The position numbers and the translations under genes are program-made. From Archivesica marissinica (Eukaryota > Mollusca > Bivalvia > Venerida > Vesicomyidae), in NCBI GenBank assembly GCA_014843695.1, contig CM026386.1, forward strand, positions 83,937,791 to 84,001,790: 64,000 bases of DNA, given 5' to 3'. This document shows, in pieces, positions 46,281 through 57,204 of this stretch. Position 1 is the stretch's first letter, and each line of letters opens with the position of its first letter. The notes below the pieces were generated by a model. The model was not told where the DNA came from, searched no databases, and saw only the letters and a list, made by a program, of their open reading frames with translations.

Positions 46281-46285
46281 GTGGT

Positions 46286-47020
46286 ATATACACGGTTACT
46301 ACGCTCAATTATCTTCCAATACACGGTTACTATGCTCAATTATCTTCCAATACACGGTTACTACGCTCAATTATCTTCCAATACACGGTTACTACGCTCA
46401 ATTATCTTCCAATACACGGTTACTACGCTCAATTATCTTCCAATACACGGTTGATATGCTCAATTATCTTCCAATACACGGTTACTACGCTCAATTATCT
46501 TCCAATACACGGTTACTACGCTCAATTATCTTCCAATACACGGTTACTACGCTCAATTATCTTCCAATACACGGTTACTACGCTCAATTATTTTCCAATA
46601 CACGGTTACTACGCTCAATTATCTTCCAATACACGGTTACTACGCTCAATTATCTTCCAATACACGGTTACTACGCTCAATTATCTTCCAATACACGGTT
46701 ACTACGCTCAATTATCTTCCAATACACGGTTACTGCGCTCAATTTTCTTCCAATACACGGTTACTACGCTCAATTATCTTCCAATACACGGTTACTATGC
46801 TCAATTTATCTTCCAATACACGGTTACTATGCTCAATTATCTTCCAATACACGGTTACTATGCTCAATTATCTTCCAATACACGGTTACTCTGCTCAATT
46901 ATCTTTCAATACACGGTTACTATGCTCAATTATCTTCCACAATACGGTTACTATGGTCAATTACATTCCAATATACGGTTACTATGCTCAATTATATTCC
47001 AATATACGGTTACTATGCGC
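46286..47020. repeat. 31-bp minisatellite, about 24 copies
   Basis: Unit TTACTACGCTCAATTATCTT plus CCAATACACGG. The right end is more diverged (ACAATACGG, ATATACGG). Three-frame open frames are artefacts. Confidence 0.97.
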
Positions 47021-47232
47021 AAGTATCTATCATGAAATATACTTATACTGATATTTATTATTATAATATTATTTATAACTAGGTATATCAGCTATTAAGG
47101 TGTTGGGCAGGCAACCATCATCATAGTCATTGAGTTTAAAGTATAAACTATAACACAGCTGTAACAGGTATTCGTGAAACTGGCCTCATTGAAAATATAA
47201 ACACATCGCTATTGTACTTGTATATAAATTAC

Positions 47233-47348
47233 CTCTACATTCCAATGCTCCCACTTGTATAGAAGCTCCACTGGAACCTAGGAGTGTCACGAACTGCATC
47301 TTCATAATAGGCAGATCGTTCGTGTTGGTTATCTGTCCCTCGTCCACT
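47233..47348 (-). CDS. Module 2 exon d' (second half of the d segment)
   Basis: Acceptor ..CTATCTGCTAG and donor GTAGAG|GTAATTTA; 116 nt, phase 2 in, phase 1 out. Encodes RVDEGQITNTNDLPIMKMQF, VTLLGSSGASIQVGALECRG. Completes CNCDVGDDTER of the exon at 52665-52824 with a matching split Arg codon across a 5.3-kb intron that holds the nested LINEs. Confidence 0.87.
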
Positions 47349-47609
47349 CTAGCAGATAGTAAATCATTCAAGCAATACATAATTGGTATGTTCGCTATTC
47401 GATATAATAAGCATAAAAATAACAATGATTATAAATGCCTAGATACTGGTAAGGTAAGGTATGGTTCAATCCCCCGCCTGACCCTAATACAATGAACAGT
47501 AACAGATAACATTAGCTATGCAATGAACGGATAGGATAACATTAGCTATACAATGGCTATATAGCCTATCGAATGAATTGGATGGAATGTGCAAACATAG
47601 AATAGTGGA

Positions 47610-47745
47610 AGTTGCCATAGCGCAGTGGTAGCACGTTCGTTTCGTGTGAAAGGCCCGGAGTTCGAGCCCCACTGGCGCGGTTACAGTTGTGCCTTTAAAT
47701 CCACGTTGCCTCTTCACTGCTTGTGGCCATGGATTCCATCAGGAT
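47610..47745 (+). mobile_element. SINE family S1, 3'-truncated copy
   Basis: Head GTTGCCATAGCGCAGTGGTA with B box GAGTTCGAGCCCC. The body contains GTGGCCATGGATTCCATCAG; the tail is missing. Best preserved tRNA-like head of family S1. Confidence 0.75.
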
Positions 47746-47829
47746 AAACCAAACACATAGAATCAGAACAGCCCCGGTGTACTGATCAGGATCTATGTTA
47801 TTTGCTATGAACTATGTAATACCGATTCA

Positions 47830-50800
47830 TATTTGTTGCAAAACATTTTTCTAATAGTTCAAACGATGCAGAACCTAACACATATCTTTCTGATGATTTA
47901 CATAGCAATACGGTCACTGTTGAACAATTAGACAAAACAATCACTGTAGAAGAAGTACAAAAAACTATTTCCATGTTAAATCGTTATAAAAGTTGTGATT
48001 ATGATAAAAATGTATCTGATTTCTTTATTGCCTCAAATAATTTTATATCACCATATTTATGTCTGATTTTTAATCATATATTTGATACATGTACTTATCC
48101 CGAGGCATGGACCAATGGAGTCATTGTTCCATTGTACAAAAAGGGAGATAAAAATGACCCTTCCAATTATAGAGGGATTACGTTAGTTAACAGCATGGGT
48201 AAGATATTTTCTTTGATTTTAAGAAATCGCATTAACAAGTGGTGTGAATCTGAGCATGTTTTTAATGATTTTCAGTTTGGTTTTAGAGATAACCGTTCTA
48301 CAGCTGATGCTATATTTTTGCTACACTCAATAATTCAAAAGGTATAATCTAAAAATGCCACGCTTTGGTGCATATTTATACATTATCAGCGTGCTTTTGA
48401 TACCGTAAATCGGGATGCTTTTGTGGGAAAAATGAATCCAATCTGGCGTAAGCTGTAAAATGGCTAACATGCTCAAATGTATTTAACAACAACAACAACT
48501 GTAAATGTATTTATAACAGAGTTCAATCTTGCGTGAAAATGCTTAATAATATGACATTTTCAGATTTCTTTGATGTTACAAAACAAGGTGAGCCCTTATC
48601 ACCTTCGTTATTTACTATATTTATTAATGATATTATTGAAAATTTGGATGTTAACTCGTTAACTGAAAAATATCTGGATTTAGTATCCATGTATTTGATA
48701 TTATTTGCTGACGACATTGTTTTGTTCATGACAGATGCCAGGAGTCTACAATCTCAAATTGATAGTATTTACCAGTATTCTGTGAAATGGGGCTTAACTA
48801 TAAATGTAAATAAAACAAAAATGTGTATATTTGAAAAGCGTAAACAGAATCATAATGTTATCTTTTATATCAATGGAAACAAATAGATATTGTTGATAGC
48901 TTTACATATCTTGGTATTAAGCTTACATATACAGGAACTTTAACTGGTGCAATAAAATGTTTACAGGATCAAGCATTAAGAGCTTATCTCAATTTATTGT
49001 CATTATTCGATAGAGTACATATGGATGTTAAAACTAAACTTAAGTTGTTTGATACAATGAGTGTACCTATTATGTTATATGGTTCTGAGATTTGGGGTGT
49101 CTACAACCTAAAGGATGTCGATAAATTACATTTGAGATTTTGTAAATATATTTTGGGTGTTAAGCTGCAAACACCTACCAATGCTATATATGGTGAATTA
49201 GGACGATTTCCATTATCTGTTATATGTAAAGAGAGAGTAATTAAATGTTGGTTTAAAGTAATGAAAAATGTTGATTCTCCAATGTATAATATGTATGCCG
49301 ATCTGTGTAATAACAATTTTTCAATTCCATTCAACTTTATTGGCATAATCAGCAAACAAGTTGCCTTTGGCCATTTACAAACACAAAAAACTATGGCAAA
49401 GACAAATATAAATACATATGGTAATGAATATTAAATATATACATGTATATTTATACATTTTCATACAACATACATTTAGGAAACAATTAAAATGTCCAGG
49501 GCATTTTTCCTTATTAACATACATTCTTTAATATATTTAGATACTTTTACTTGCAAATGTTTATTTTTTGTCGACATAAGCGTGAACAATTTCTGTACAC
49601 AAGGCCATGAAATATTGTTAAAATATGTTTTTCTTACTGTTCTATATGTTTCACAACATAGCATAAAATGATATTCTGATTCAACTGCATGTTGACTACA
49701 TAACTTACACGATCTGTTTTCTCTTTCAATACCGCTATACCGACCATATTCAATCTCTAAGTTGTGAAAAGACAATCTTAATCTAGAAAAATGTTTTCTT
49801 AATTCATTATTAGTAATATTACAAAGATAATCTTCAAATACAATATCTGTTTTATATTTACAATAGTGATCCAATTTTGACATAGTGTTAATAGCTTCTC
49901 TTCATTCTTGAATATACTGATCTCGGATTCTACGCTGTATAATTGGGTAATAATTTACATCTACGTCATAATTACGTCTTACATTAGCAAAGCCAAGATG
50001 ATCGATTACTGAAGTAATTCTAGTCGCCCAACAATTCGTATTTACATTTTGAAAGAGATCATTATACATTTTAAACATAGGTGAATCATTTTTTGTCATA
50101 ATATTTAAGCAATATTTTATTGATCTTTCTCTACAGATGATTGATAATGGGAATCTTCCCAGCTCTCCAAGTACACCACTATTTGGAGTTTGATGTTTCA
50201 CTCCAAGGATATATTTACAAAATCTTATATGTAGTTTATCAACACATTTGAAACTAGTATTATTATATATTCCCCACACTTCAACACCATACAGCAATAT
50301 TGGTACCACCATTTTGTCAAACAATGATAGTTTAGTTTTAATATCAAAATTTACTTTATTAAACAATGATACAAGATTATGATAAGCTCTAAGCGCTTGA
50401 TCATGTAGGGATTTTACAGCTCCTGACATATTACCGGTGTATGTAAATTTTACACCTAGGTACGTGAAATGTTCTACTCTTTCAATGCTTTCTCCATTTA
50501 TGTTAAAGTCAGAGTAGACGTTTTGCTTACGCTTTTCAAACACACATATTTTAGTTTTACTAACGTTAATTTTCAAGCCCCATGTTTATGAATACTGATA
50601 GATACTATTAATTTTTGCCTGCACGCTTTTCGGATCAGTGGTGAACAATAACGTTAACGGTAAATGTTGGGCTAGCCGAGTTAATTCCTTAATTGATCAT
50701 CTCGGTTTTACAAATGTTCGACTCAATTTTGATGCTAATATTAACTGTTTACCTATGTTTAAAATGAGATTACGCGACCAGTTCGTTCAAGACTGGAACA

Positions 50801-51360
50801 CATCAGTAAACACAATGTCGAAACTTGATTATTATTGTAAATTTAAGCTGACATTCCGTTATGAAGACAATATTGATCAAATCTCTACTGATAGTTTACG
50901 TCAATGTTTTACATGTTTAAGATTAACATCCCATAAATTAGAAATTGAATTTGGAAGATTTAATGGTATTGATAGAAACAATAGGTTATGTAAATTATGC
51001 AATCAAAATGTAATTGAATCAGAATATCATTTTATATTATGTTGTGAAAAATACAGAGATATAAGATTGAACTATTTGGGCTGCATAGCATACATCAATA
51101 AATAAATTTATATCTATCATGTCATGCAAAAATAAAAATATTTGATTAATGTTTGTAAGTACGTCAAAGAAGCTATGTCATTAAGTAGTAATACCCTGTC
51201 GATTACTAATGTTTCTTAAATGTCTTGTATTTGTTTATATATGTATATATGTAACATGTTTTGTGATGTATTTGCCATATTTCTATCATTGTAGATGGCC
51301 AAAGGCAATATAGTTGCTGATTATGCCAATACATTTGAAATTGAAATTGAAAGTTGCTAT
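47830..51360 (+). mobile_element. LINE (non-LTR retrotransposon) copy A, interrupted and frameshifted
   Basis: ORF2 pieces in order: VIVPLYKKGDKNDPSNYRGI and FGFRDNRSTADAIFLLH (RT fingers, 47973-48347), a degraded AFDTVNRDAF stretch near 48395, KQGEPLSPSLFTIFINDI and LFADDIVLF (catalytic FADD, about 48705), thumb/connection to MYADLCNNN (49317). It resumes at about 50644 with GKCWASRVNSLIDHLGF and a Cys-rich end, CKLCNQNVIESEYHFILCC. The 3' end at about 51300-51355 reads GGCCAAAGGCAATATAG then GAAATT repeats. Family resembles jockey/CR1-type LINEs. Several frameshifts; no endonuclease domain seen, so 5'-truncated. Lies in the d2'-c/d2 intron. Confidence 0.85.
49318..50643 (-). mobile_element. 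LINE copy B, inserted in inverse orientation inside copy A
   Basis: Minus-strand frames at 49902-50576 (FEKRKQNVYSDFNINGESIE; YLGVKFTYTGNMSGAVKSL; GELGRFPLSIICRERSIKY) and 49476-49883 (CKLCSQHAVESEYHFMLCC) are the same family as copy A. Its 3' end is at 49318 (reverse complement ends GCCAATAAAGTTGAATGG). Its 5' truncation is at about 50643, just upstream of TDPKSVQAKINSIYQYS. AACAAT flanks both sides (49312-17, 50644-49), a candidate 6-bp target duplication. A stop and a frame change separate the two frames. Confidence 0.85.
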
Positions 51361-51392
51361 TCATACAAGTGATTTAGTTCCATTATCTGAGT

Positions 51393-51460
51393 AGCAAACA
51401 GCATAGAGGCTGATCGGACGGCACGTTCTGTGCTGTCTGATCTGGCTCTATGCTGTTTGC
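51393..51460. repeat. Foldback repeat
   Basis: GCAAACAGCATAGAG (51393) pairs with GCTCTATGCTGTTTGC (51445-51460); GCACGTTCTGTGCTGTC lies between. A related copy is at 54293-54386. I recall similar abundant foldbacks in bivalve genomes; not searched. Confidence 0.7.
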
Positions 51461-51627
51461 AAACGCGATTTGAGTCGTGATTGGCATGTTATGGGTTTAC
51501 GGTTTAATTACACTCTACATGCTCTAAACAATCCATTACAACATCCGATTGTATTTATACTGAGTAGTTGAAACAACGGAACATGAACAGCGACAGACAT
51601 ATATGATGGCAAACAGCAGATTGTTTC

Positions 51628-52600
51628 AGTACATTGTCATGTTTCAGTACATTTTCATGTTTCAGTACATTGTCATGTTTCAGTACATTGTCATGTTTCT
51701 GTACACTTTCATGTTTCGGTTCATGGTCATGTTTCGGTACATTGTCATGTTTCGGTACATTGTCATGCTACAGTACACTGTCATGTTTCGGTACATTGTC
51801 ATGTTTCTGTACATTTTCATGTTTCAGTACATTGTCATGTTTCGGTTTATGGTCATGTTTCGGTACAGTGTCATGTTTCGGTACATTGTCATGCTACATT
51901 ACACTGTCATGTTTCGGTACAATATCATATTCCAGTACATTGTCATATTTCGGTACATTGTCATGTTTCGGTACATTGTCATGTTTCGGTACATTGTCAT
52001 GATACAGTACACTATCATGTTTCGGTACATTGTCATGATACAGTACACTATCATGTTTCGGTACATTGTCATATTCCAGTACATTGTCATGTTTCGGTAC
52101 ATTGTCATGTTTCAGTACATTGTCATGTTTCGGTACATTGTCATGTTTCTGTACATTGTTATGTTTCAGTACACTTTCATGTTTCGGTACATTGTCATGT
52201 TTCAGTACACTTTCATGTTTCTGTACATTGTTATGTTTCGGTACATTGTCATGTTTCAGTACATTGTTATGTTTCAGTACACTTTCATGTTTCGGTACAT
52301 TGTCATGTTTCGGTACATTGTTATGTTTCGGTACATTGTCATGTTTCTGTACATTGTCATGTTTCGGTACATTGTCATGTTTCAGTACATTGTCATGTTT
52401 CAGTACATTGTCATGTTTCAGTACACTTTCATGTTTCGGTACATTGTTATGTTTCGGTACATTGTCATGTTTCTGTACATTGTCATGTTTCAGTACATTG
52501 TCATGTTTCTGTACATTGTCATGTTTCAGTACATTGTCATGTTTCGGTACATTGTCATGTTTCGGTACATTGTCATGCTACAGTACACTGTCATGCTTCG
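51628..52600. repeat. 18-bp minisatellite, about 54 copies
   Basis: Unit TTCGGTACATTGTCATGT with TTCAGTACA, TTCTGTACA and CTACAGTACAC variants. The 398-codon plus-strand frame (MFRYIV repeats) is due to the 18-bp period. Confidence 0.97.
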
Positions 52601-52664
52601 TTCTATCAATGCTTCACAGCCACTGCGATTGTTGTATCGGATTGTATCTAGTGAGTTAGGCTAC

Positions 52665-52824
52665 CTCTCTGTATCATCTCCTACATCACAGTTGCAATGG
52701 CCGCCTCCCACACACGAGCTGGGTTTGGAAAGTCCACAAACGCATGCCTCCCAATCATTACCATCTCCGGCAAAGTATGATTCCTCTCTGCCACTTTGAG
52801 TTAGCCATTTCACCCATCCATGTT
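52665..52824 (-). CDS. Module 2 exon c/d
   Basis: Acceptor ..GAATTGAAG and donor AGAG|GTAGCC; 160 nt, phase 1 in, phase 2 out. Encodes EHGWVKWLTQSGREESYFA, GDGNDWEACVCGLSKPSSC, VGGGHCNCDVGDDTER. Same c end plus CNCD arrangement as the exon at 15807-16009. The donor lies 65 bp from the 18-bp array. Confidence 0.88.
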
Positions 52825-52854
52825 CTTCAATTCGTAAAATAAGTACGCATTATT

Positions 52855-53545
52855 ATATATGTGAGACTGAATGATAGTATGGATTGAACTCAGTGGCAGT
52901 TTTATATATGTGGAACAGAGCGAGACATATTGACTGAAGTCAGTGGTAGCTTTATATATGTGAAACAGAGCTAGACATATGGACTGAACTCAGTGTCAGT
53001 TTAATATATGTGAAACAGAGCGAGATATATGGACTGAAGTCAGTGGCAGTTTTATATATGTGAAACAGAGCGAGACATAATTATGGACTGAAGTCAGTGG
53101 CAGTTTTATATATGTGAAACAGAGCGAGACATAATTATGGACTGAAGTCAGTGGCAGTTTTATATATGTGAAACAGAGCGAGACATAATTATGAACTGAA
53201 GTCAGTGGCAGTGTTATATATGTGAAACAGAGCGAGACATAATTATGGACTGAAGTCAGTGGCAGCTTTATATATGTGAAACAGAGCGAGACATATGGAC
53301 TGAAGTCAGTGGCAGTTTTATATATGTGAAGCAGAGCGAGACATATGGACTGAAGTCAGTGGCAGTTTTATATATGTGAAACAAAGCGAGACATAATTAT
53401 GGACTGAAGTCAGTGGCAGTTTTATATATGTGAAACAGAGCGAGACATAATTATGGACTGAAGTCAGTGGCAGCTTTATATATGTGAAACAGAGCGAGAC
53501 ATATGGACTGAAGTCAGTGGCAGTTTTATATATGTGAAATATGTG
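52855..53545. repeat. 50/56-bp minisatellite, about 13 copies
   Basis: Unit with TATATATGTGAAACAGAGCG, AGACATA, an optional 6-bp AATTAT insert, TGGACTGAAGTCAGTGGCAG and TTT. Units with and without the insert are interspersed. Fills most of the intron between b2 and c/d2. Confidence 0.96.
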
Positions 53546-53670
53546 TCAATAAGCCCGATATTCGTGACGTCATCTGATATTTGTGAATAAAATATATCTT
53601 GTGAAGATTCAATTGAGACTTGATAAGGAAAGGTCATACTGCGCTAACTATAGTTATGAAATGTACTCAC

Positions 53671-53809
53671 CACCATGCAAAGGTGCGTTTTTGCACGTGT
53701 ATTTAACGTTCTGTGTACACGAAACGGATCTGGATTTTAATAAATTTATCTGCTTGAGATTTACCAACACGTAGTTATAGGTAAACAAATGCTTTGAAGA
53801 CACAGACAT
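53671..53809 (-). CDS. Module 2 exon b
   Basis: Acceptor ..ATATTTTCAG and donor GGTG|GTGAGTAC; 139 nt, phase 0 in, phase 1 out. Encodes MSVSSKHLFTYNYVLVNLKQ, INLLKSRSVSCTQNVKYTC, KNAPLHG. The b core is diverged (LKQINLLKSRSVSCTQNVKYTC) but keeps Q-I spacing, C.Q and Y.C. Phase and position fit exactly between a2' and c/d2. Confidence 0.82.
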
Positions 53810-54290
53810 CTGAAAATATAAATGAACTACAAAGTTATTATGAGAAATAAATCACGTACTCGAAATTTTACACCAAACAATGGACTTACACGTTCACATA
53901 CAGCCGTAGAAAGCGATATCACAACACTTAACTACGAACATAGAACCATGCAATACAATCAAACGTACACATACACACGCAGAAATACCCATTAGTTACC
54001 CCCTCCCACAAGTGTAAGCGCACGTGCACAACTATTTACAGAATTACTATGTTGCTAAACATTGAAAATAGAATGAACTCACATAGAGGCTTGCAAATAT
54101 GTAGGAGTAAACATATTATTGTTATATTGTGAATGACGAACATTAAAACGATTGTATGCGTATAAGGAATGACAAAATACAAACTTTCTTTCTTAGGTAA
54201 CACTTTGCCTGCTGAGTAAATAAAGTCACATTTGCAAACAACATAGATCAAGAGCAGTCGTGGCGTAGTGTTTTAGCCCCACTATCCGAT
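53810..54290. other. Unassigned intron sequence
   Basis: A 71-codon minus-strand frame (54036-54251) has no domain. No repeat recognised. Confidence 0.35.
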
Positions 54291-54292
54291 TA

Positions 54293-54386
54293 GCAACCAG
54301 CATAAAGCCTAAACAGACGTGCGGCACGTTCTATGGACGTTCTGTGGCCGTTCTCTGCACGTTCAATGCAGCTCTATGCTGTTTGC
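54293..54386. repeat. Foldback repeat, second copy
   Basis: GCAACCAGCATAAAG (54293) pairs with GCTCTATGCTGTTTGC (54371-54386). The interior has three ACGTTCT-type repeats (GCACGTTCTATGGACGTTCT). Confidence 0.65.
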
Positions 54387-54445
54387 AAAAGTGATTTTAT
54401 CTGCTGCTGCTGCTAACGTGCAAAGGGTTAAACAGCATATTTAGA

Positions 54446-54555
54446 GGTTATTAAACCGCGGAGGTGTGCCATTTGTGGATATTGGCGCACCCTATGGAGA
54501 TATTGGATAGGTGCGCCAATATCCACAAATGGCCCACCGCAGCCGTTTAATAACT
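54446..54555. repeat. Large imperfect palindrome (MITE-like)
   Basis: Arms share TTATTAAAC.GC and a perfect 21-bp core: ATTTGTGGATATTGGCGCAC C at 54471-54491, and its reverse complement at 54511-54531, around a loop of about 18 bp. A transcript would form a long hairpin. No target duplication identified. Confidence 0.75.
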
Positions 54556-55300
54556 TCTTTATTGCATACCTTAACGGCCCCAGGCGGCCATGTTTACACA
54601 ATGTAGTTACTATGTTGTTGCTACCTGTGACACGTGCTCGTGATTCGTTCTCGGTACGTGCCGGGCCAATATTCGATATTGCAGAGCCGAAAATCGAAAT
54701 ATATTGCCCGCGTCGATCAGATATTTTGCTTTTCTACCATTAAATTTGTTACTATTTATAGTAACGTATGCAATAAATGGAATTATGGCACGAACACTCC
54801 CTAAATAGACGCCTATTTAAAACCGGTATGTCATACCACAGCCATGCTCACCCACCAGCTATTATCAATATATGGTTTTGAAATACCAACTGCATTTGGA
54901 AAGGGCCGTTTTCTAATGTTGGTTATAACTTGTGGCCCGACCCTTTTGCTATGTTACACACATGTTGCTTATCATATGTTAGCTTATTTCACATCTGATT
55001 CATGCTCGTATGTCATTGTAGTGTCGAATGTACTACATATGCACTAAAATATGGTTAATAAAACAAACTGTTAACAATCATTAATTCCTGCCTCCCCCAC
55101 AGATGGTACTTAAGGACAGGTTCGGCTGTATATTTGTACGTATTTGAGAGGCCATGTCGTGTCTAGTGTAAGACTACTTGTATACAGAGATCACATATTC
55201 AATGTATGCGTGTGGTTAAGGAATATATTATGTTGTATTTAGATACCGAGTGCTTAGAGATCAGTATTTATGCAACAATGTTTGGCTGTAACATGTATGA
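54556..55300. other. Unassigned intron sequence
   Basis: ATTGCATACCTTAACGG (54571) and AACGTATGCAATAAATGG (54763) form a possible longer inverted pair around the palindrome's right side. 54900-54945 resembles 21448-21510. No coding signal. Confidence 0.35.
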
Positions 55301-57004
55301 GTTCCTTGGTCGGTGTCTTAATACGAGTTTGCATGTACTATTTGTCCGTTCCTTAGTCGGTGTCTTAATACAAGTGTGCATGTACTATTTGTCCGTTCCT
55401 TAGTCGGTGTCTTAATACGAGTGTGCATGTACTATGTGTCCGTTCCTTGGTCGGTGTCTTAATACGAGTTTGACGGTACTATTTGTCCGTTCCTTGGTCG
55501 GTGTCTTAATACGAGTTTGCATGTACTATTTGTCCGTTCCTTGGTCGGTGTCTTAATACGAGTTTGACTGTACTATTTGTCCGTTCCTTGGTCGGTGTCT
55601 TAATACGAGTTTGACTGTACTATTTGTCCGTTCCTTATCGGTGTCTTAATACGAGTTTGACTACTATTTGTCCGTTCCTTAGTCGGTGTCTTAATACAAG
55701 TTTGACTGTACTATTTGTCCGTTCCTTGGTCGGTGTCTTAATACGAGTTTGACTGTACTATTTGTCCGTTCCTTGGTCGGTGTCTTAATACAAGATTGAC
55801 TGTACTATTTGTCCGTTCCTTGGTCGGTGTTTTAATACAAGTTTGACTGTACTATTTGTCCGTTCCTTGGTCGGTGTATATTAGTAGATGTTGACTGCAC
55901 TATTTGTCCGTTCCTTGGTCGGTGTATATTAGTAGATGTTGACTGCACTATTTGTCCGTTCCTTGGTCGGTGTATATTAGTAGATGTTGACTGTACTATT
56001 TGTCCGTTCCTTGGTCGGTGTCTATTAGTAGATGTTGACTGTGCTATGTGTCCGTTCCTTGGTCGGTGTATATGAGTAGATGTTGACTGCACTATTTGTC
56101 CATTCCTTGGTCGGTGTCTATTAGTAGATGTTGACTGCACTATGTGTCCGTTCCTTGGTCGGTGTCTATTAGTAGATGTTGACTGCACTATTTGTCCGTT
56201 CCTTGTTCGGTGTATATTAGTAGATGTTGACTGCACTATGTGTCCGTTCCTTGGTCGGTGTATATTAGTAGATGTTGACTGCACTATGTGTCCGTTCCTT
56301 GGTCGGTGTATATTAGTAGATGTTGACTGTACTATTTGTCCGTTCCTTGGTCGGTGTATATTAGTAGATGTTGACTGCACTATTTGTCCGTTCCTTGGTC
56401 GGTGTCTATTAGTAGATGTTGACTGCACTATGTGTCCGTTCCTTGGTCGGTGTCTATTAGTAGATGTTGACTGCACTATTTGTCCGTTCCTTGTTCGGTG
56501 TATATTAGTAGATGTTGACTGCACTATGTGTCCGTTCCTTGGTCGGTGTATATTAGTAGATGTTGACTGCACTATGTGTCCGTTCCTTGGTCGGTGTATA
56601 TTAGTAGATGTTGACTGTACTATTTGTCCGTTCCTTGGTCGGTGTATATTAGTAGATGTTGACTGCACTATTTGTCCGTTCCTTGGTCGGTGTCTATTAG
56701 TAGATGTTGACTGCACTATGTGTCCGTTCCTTGGTCGGTGTATATTAGTAGATGTTGACTGCACTATGTGTCCGTTCCTTGGTCGGTGTATATTAGTAGA
56801 TGTTGACTGCACTATGTGTCCGTTCCTTGGTCGGTGTATATTAGTAGATGTTGACTGCACTATTTGTCCGTTCCTTGGTCGGTGTCTATTAGTAGATGTT
56901 GACTGTACTATTTGTCCGTTCCTTGGTCGGTGTATATTAGTAGATGTTGACTGCACTATTTGTCCGTTCCTTGGTCGGTGTATATGAGTAGATGTTGGCT
57001 GCAC
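55300..57004. repeat. 47/48-bp minisatellite, about 36 copies, two subfamilies, 288-bp higher-order period
   Basis: From 55300 to about 55870 the unit is 47 bp (GTCCGTTCCTTGGTCGGTGT then CTTAATACGAGTTTGACTGT). From there to 57004 it is 48 bp, with ATATTAGTAGATGTTGACTG in place of the second half. The rare CCTTGTTCGG variant recurs 288 bp apart (56201, 56489), six units. Long frames on both strands in the 48-bp part reflect its multiple-of-3 period. Confidence 0.97.
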
Positions 57005-57037
57005 TTGCTACAAATACATATATATCTATGAACTTAC

Positions 57038-57126
57038 CACTCCTTTAGTTTCATGATACACGACTGTTGTTGCGTACAGTGGTTCACCTTCTATCCTGCA
57101 GAAAACTGGGAACGGCGGTTGATTAT
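57038..57126 (-). CDS. Module 2 exon a' (PF.VFC part)
   Basis: Acceptor ..TACTATTCAG and donor GGAGTG|GTAAGTTC; 89 nt, phase 1 in, phase 0 out. Encodes DNQPPFPVFCRIEGEPLYAT, TVVYHETKGV. Supplies PPFPVFC after the IDPDG of the exon at 59291-59386, so the module start is split by an intron only in module 2. The 48-bp array ends about 30 bp from its donor. Confidence 0.86.
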
Positions 57127-57204
57127 CTGAATAGTAGAATGGGTAGTATAAATCAAACATAGTTTTTAATTGTACCAATGAAGTCAATCCTACTTAAATT
57201 TATA

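Noticed and set aside
49902..50576. Independent reverse transcriptase-like host gene
   Set aside because: The minus-strand frames are parts of LINE copy B, 5'-truncated and nested in copy A.
51603..52799. 398-codon plus-strand frame (MFRYIV repeats)
   Set aside because: Product of the 18-bp array period; its C-terminal part runs antisense through a supported exon of the host gene (52665-52824).
55832..57004. 390-codon minus-strand and 281-codon plus-strand frames
   Set aside because: Both strands are open because the 48-bp unit is a multiple of 3. A real coding repeat would not be expected to be open on both strands, and the array ends in an intron next to exon 57038.
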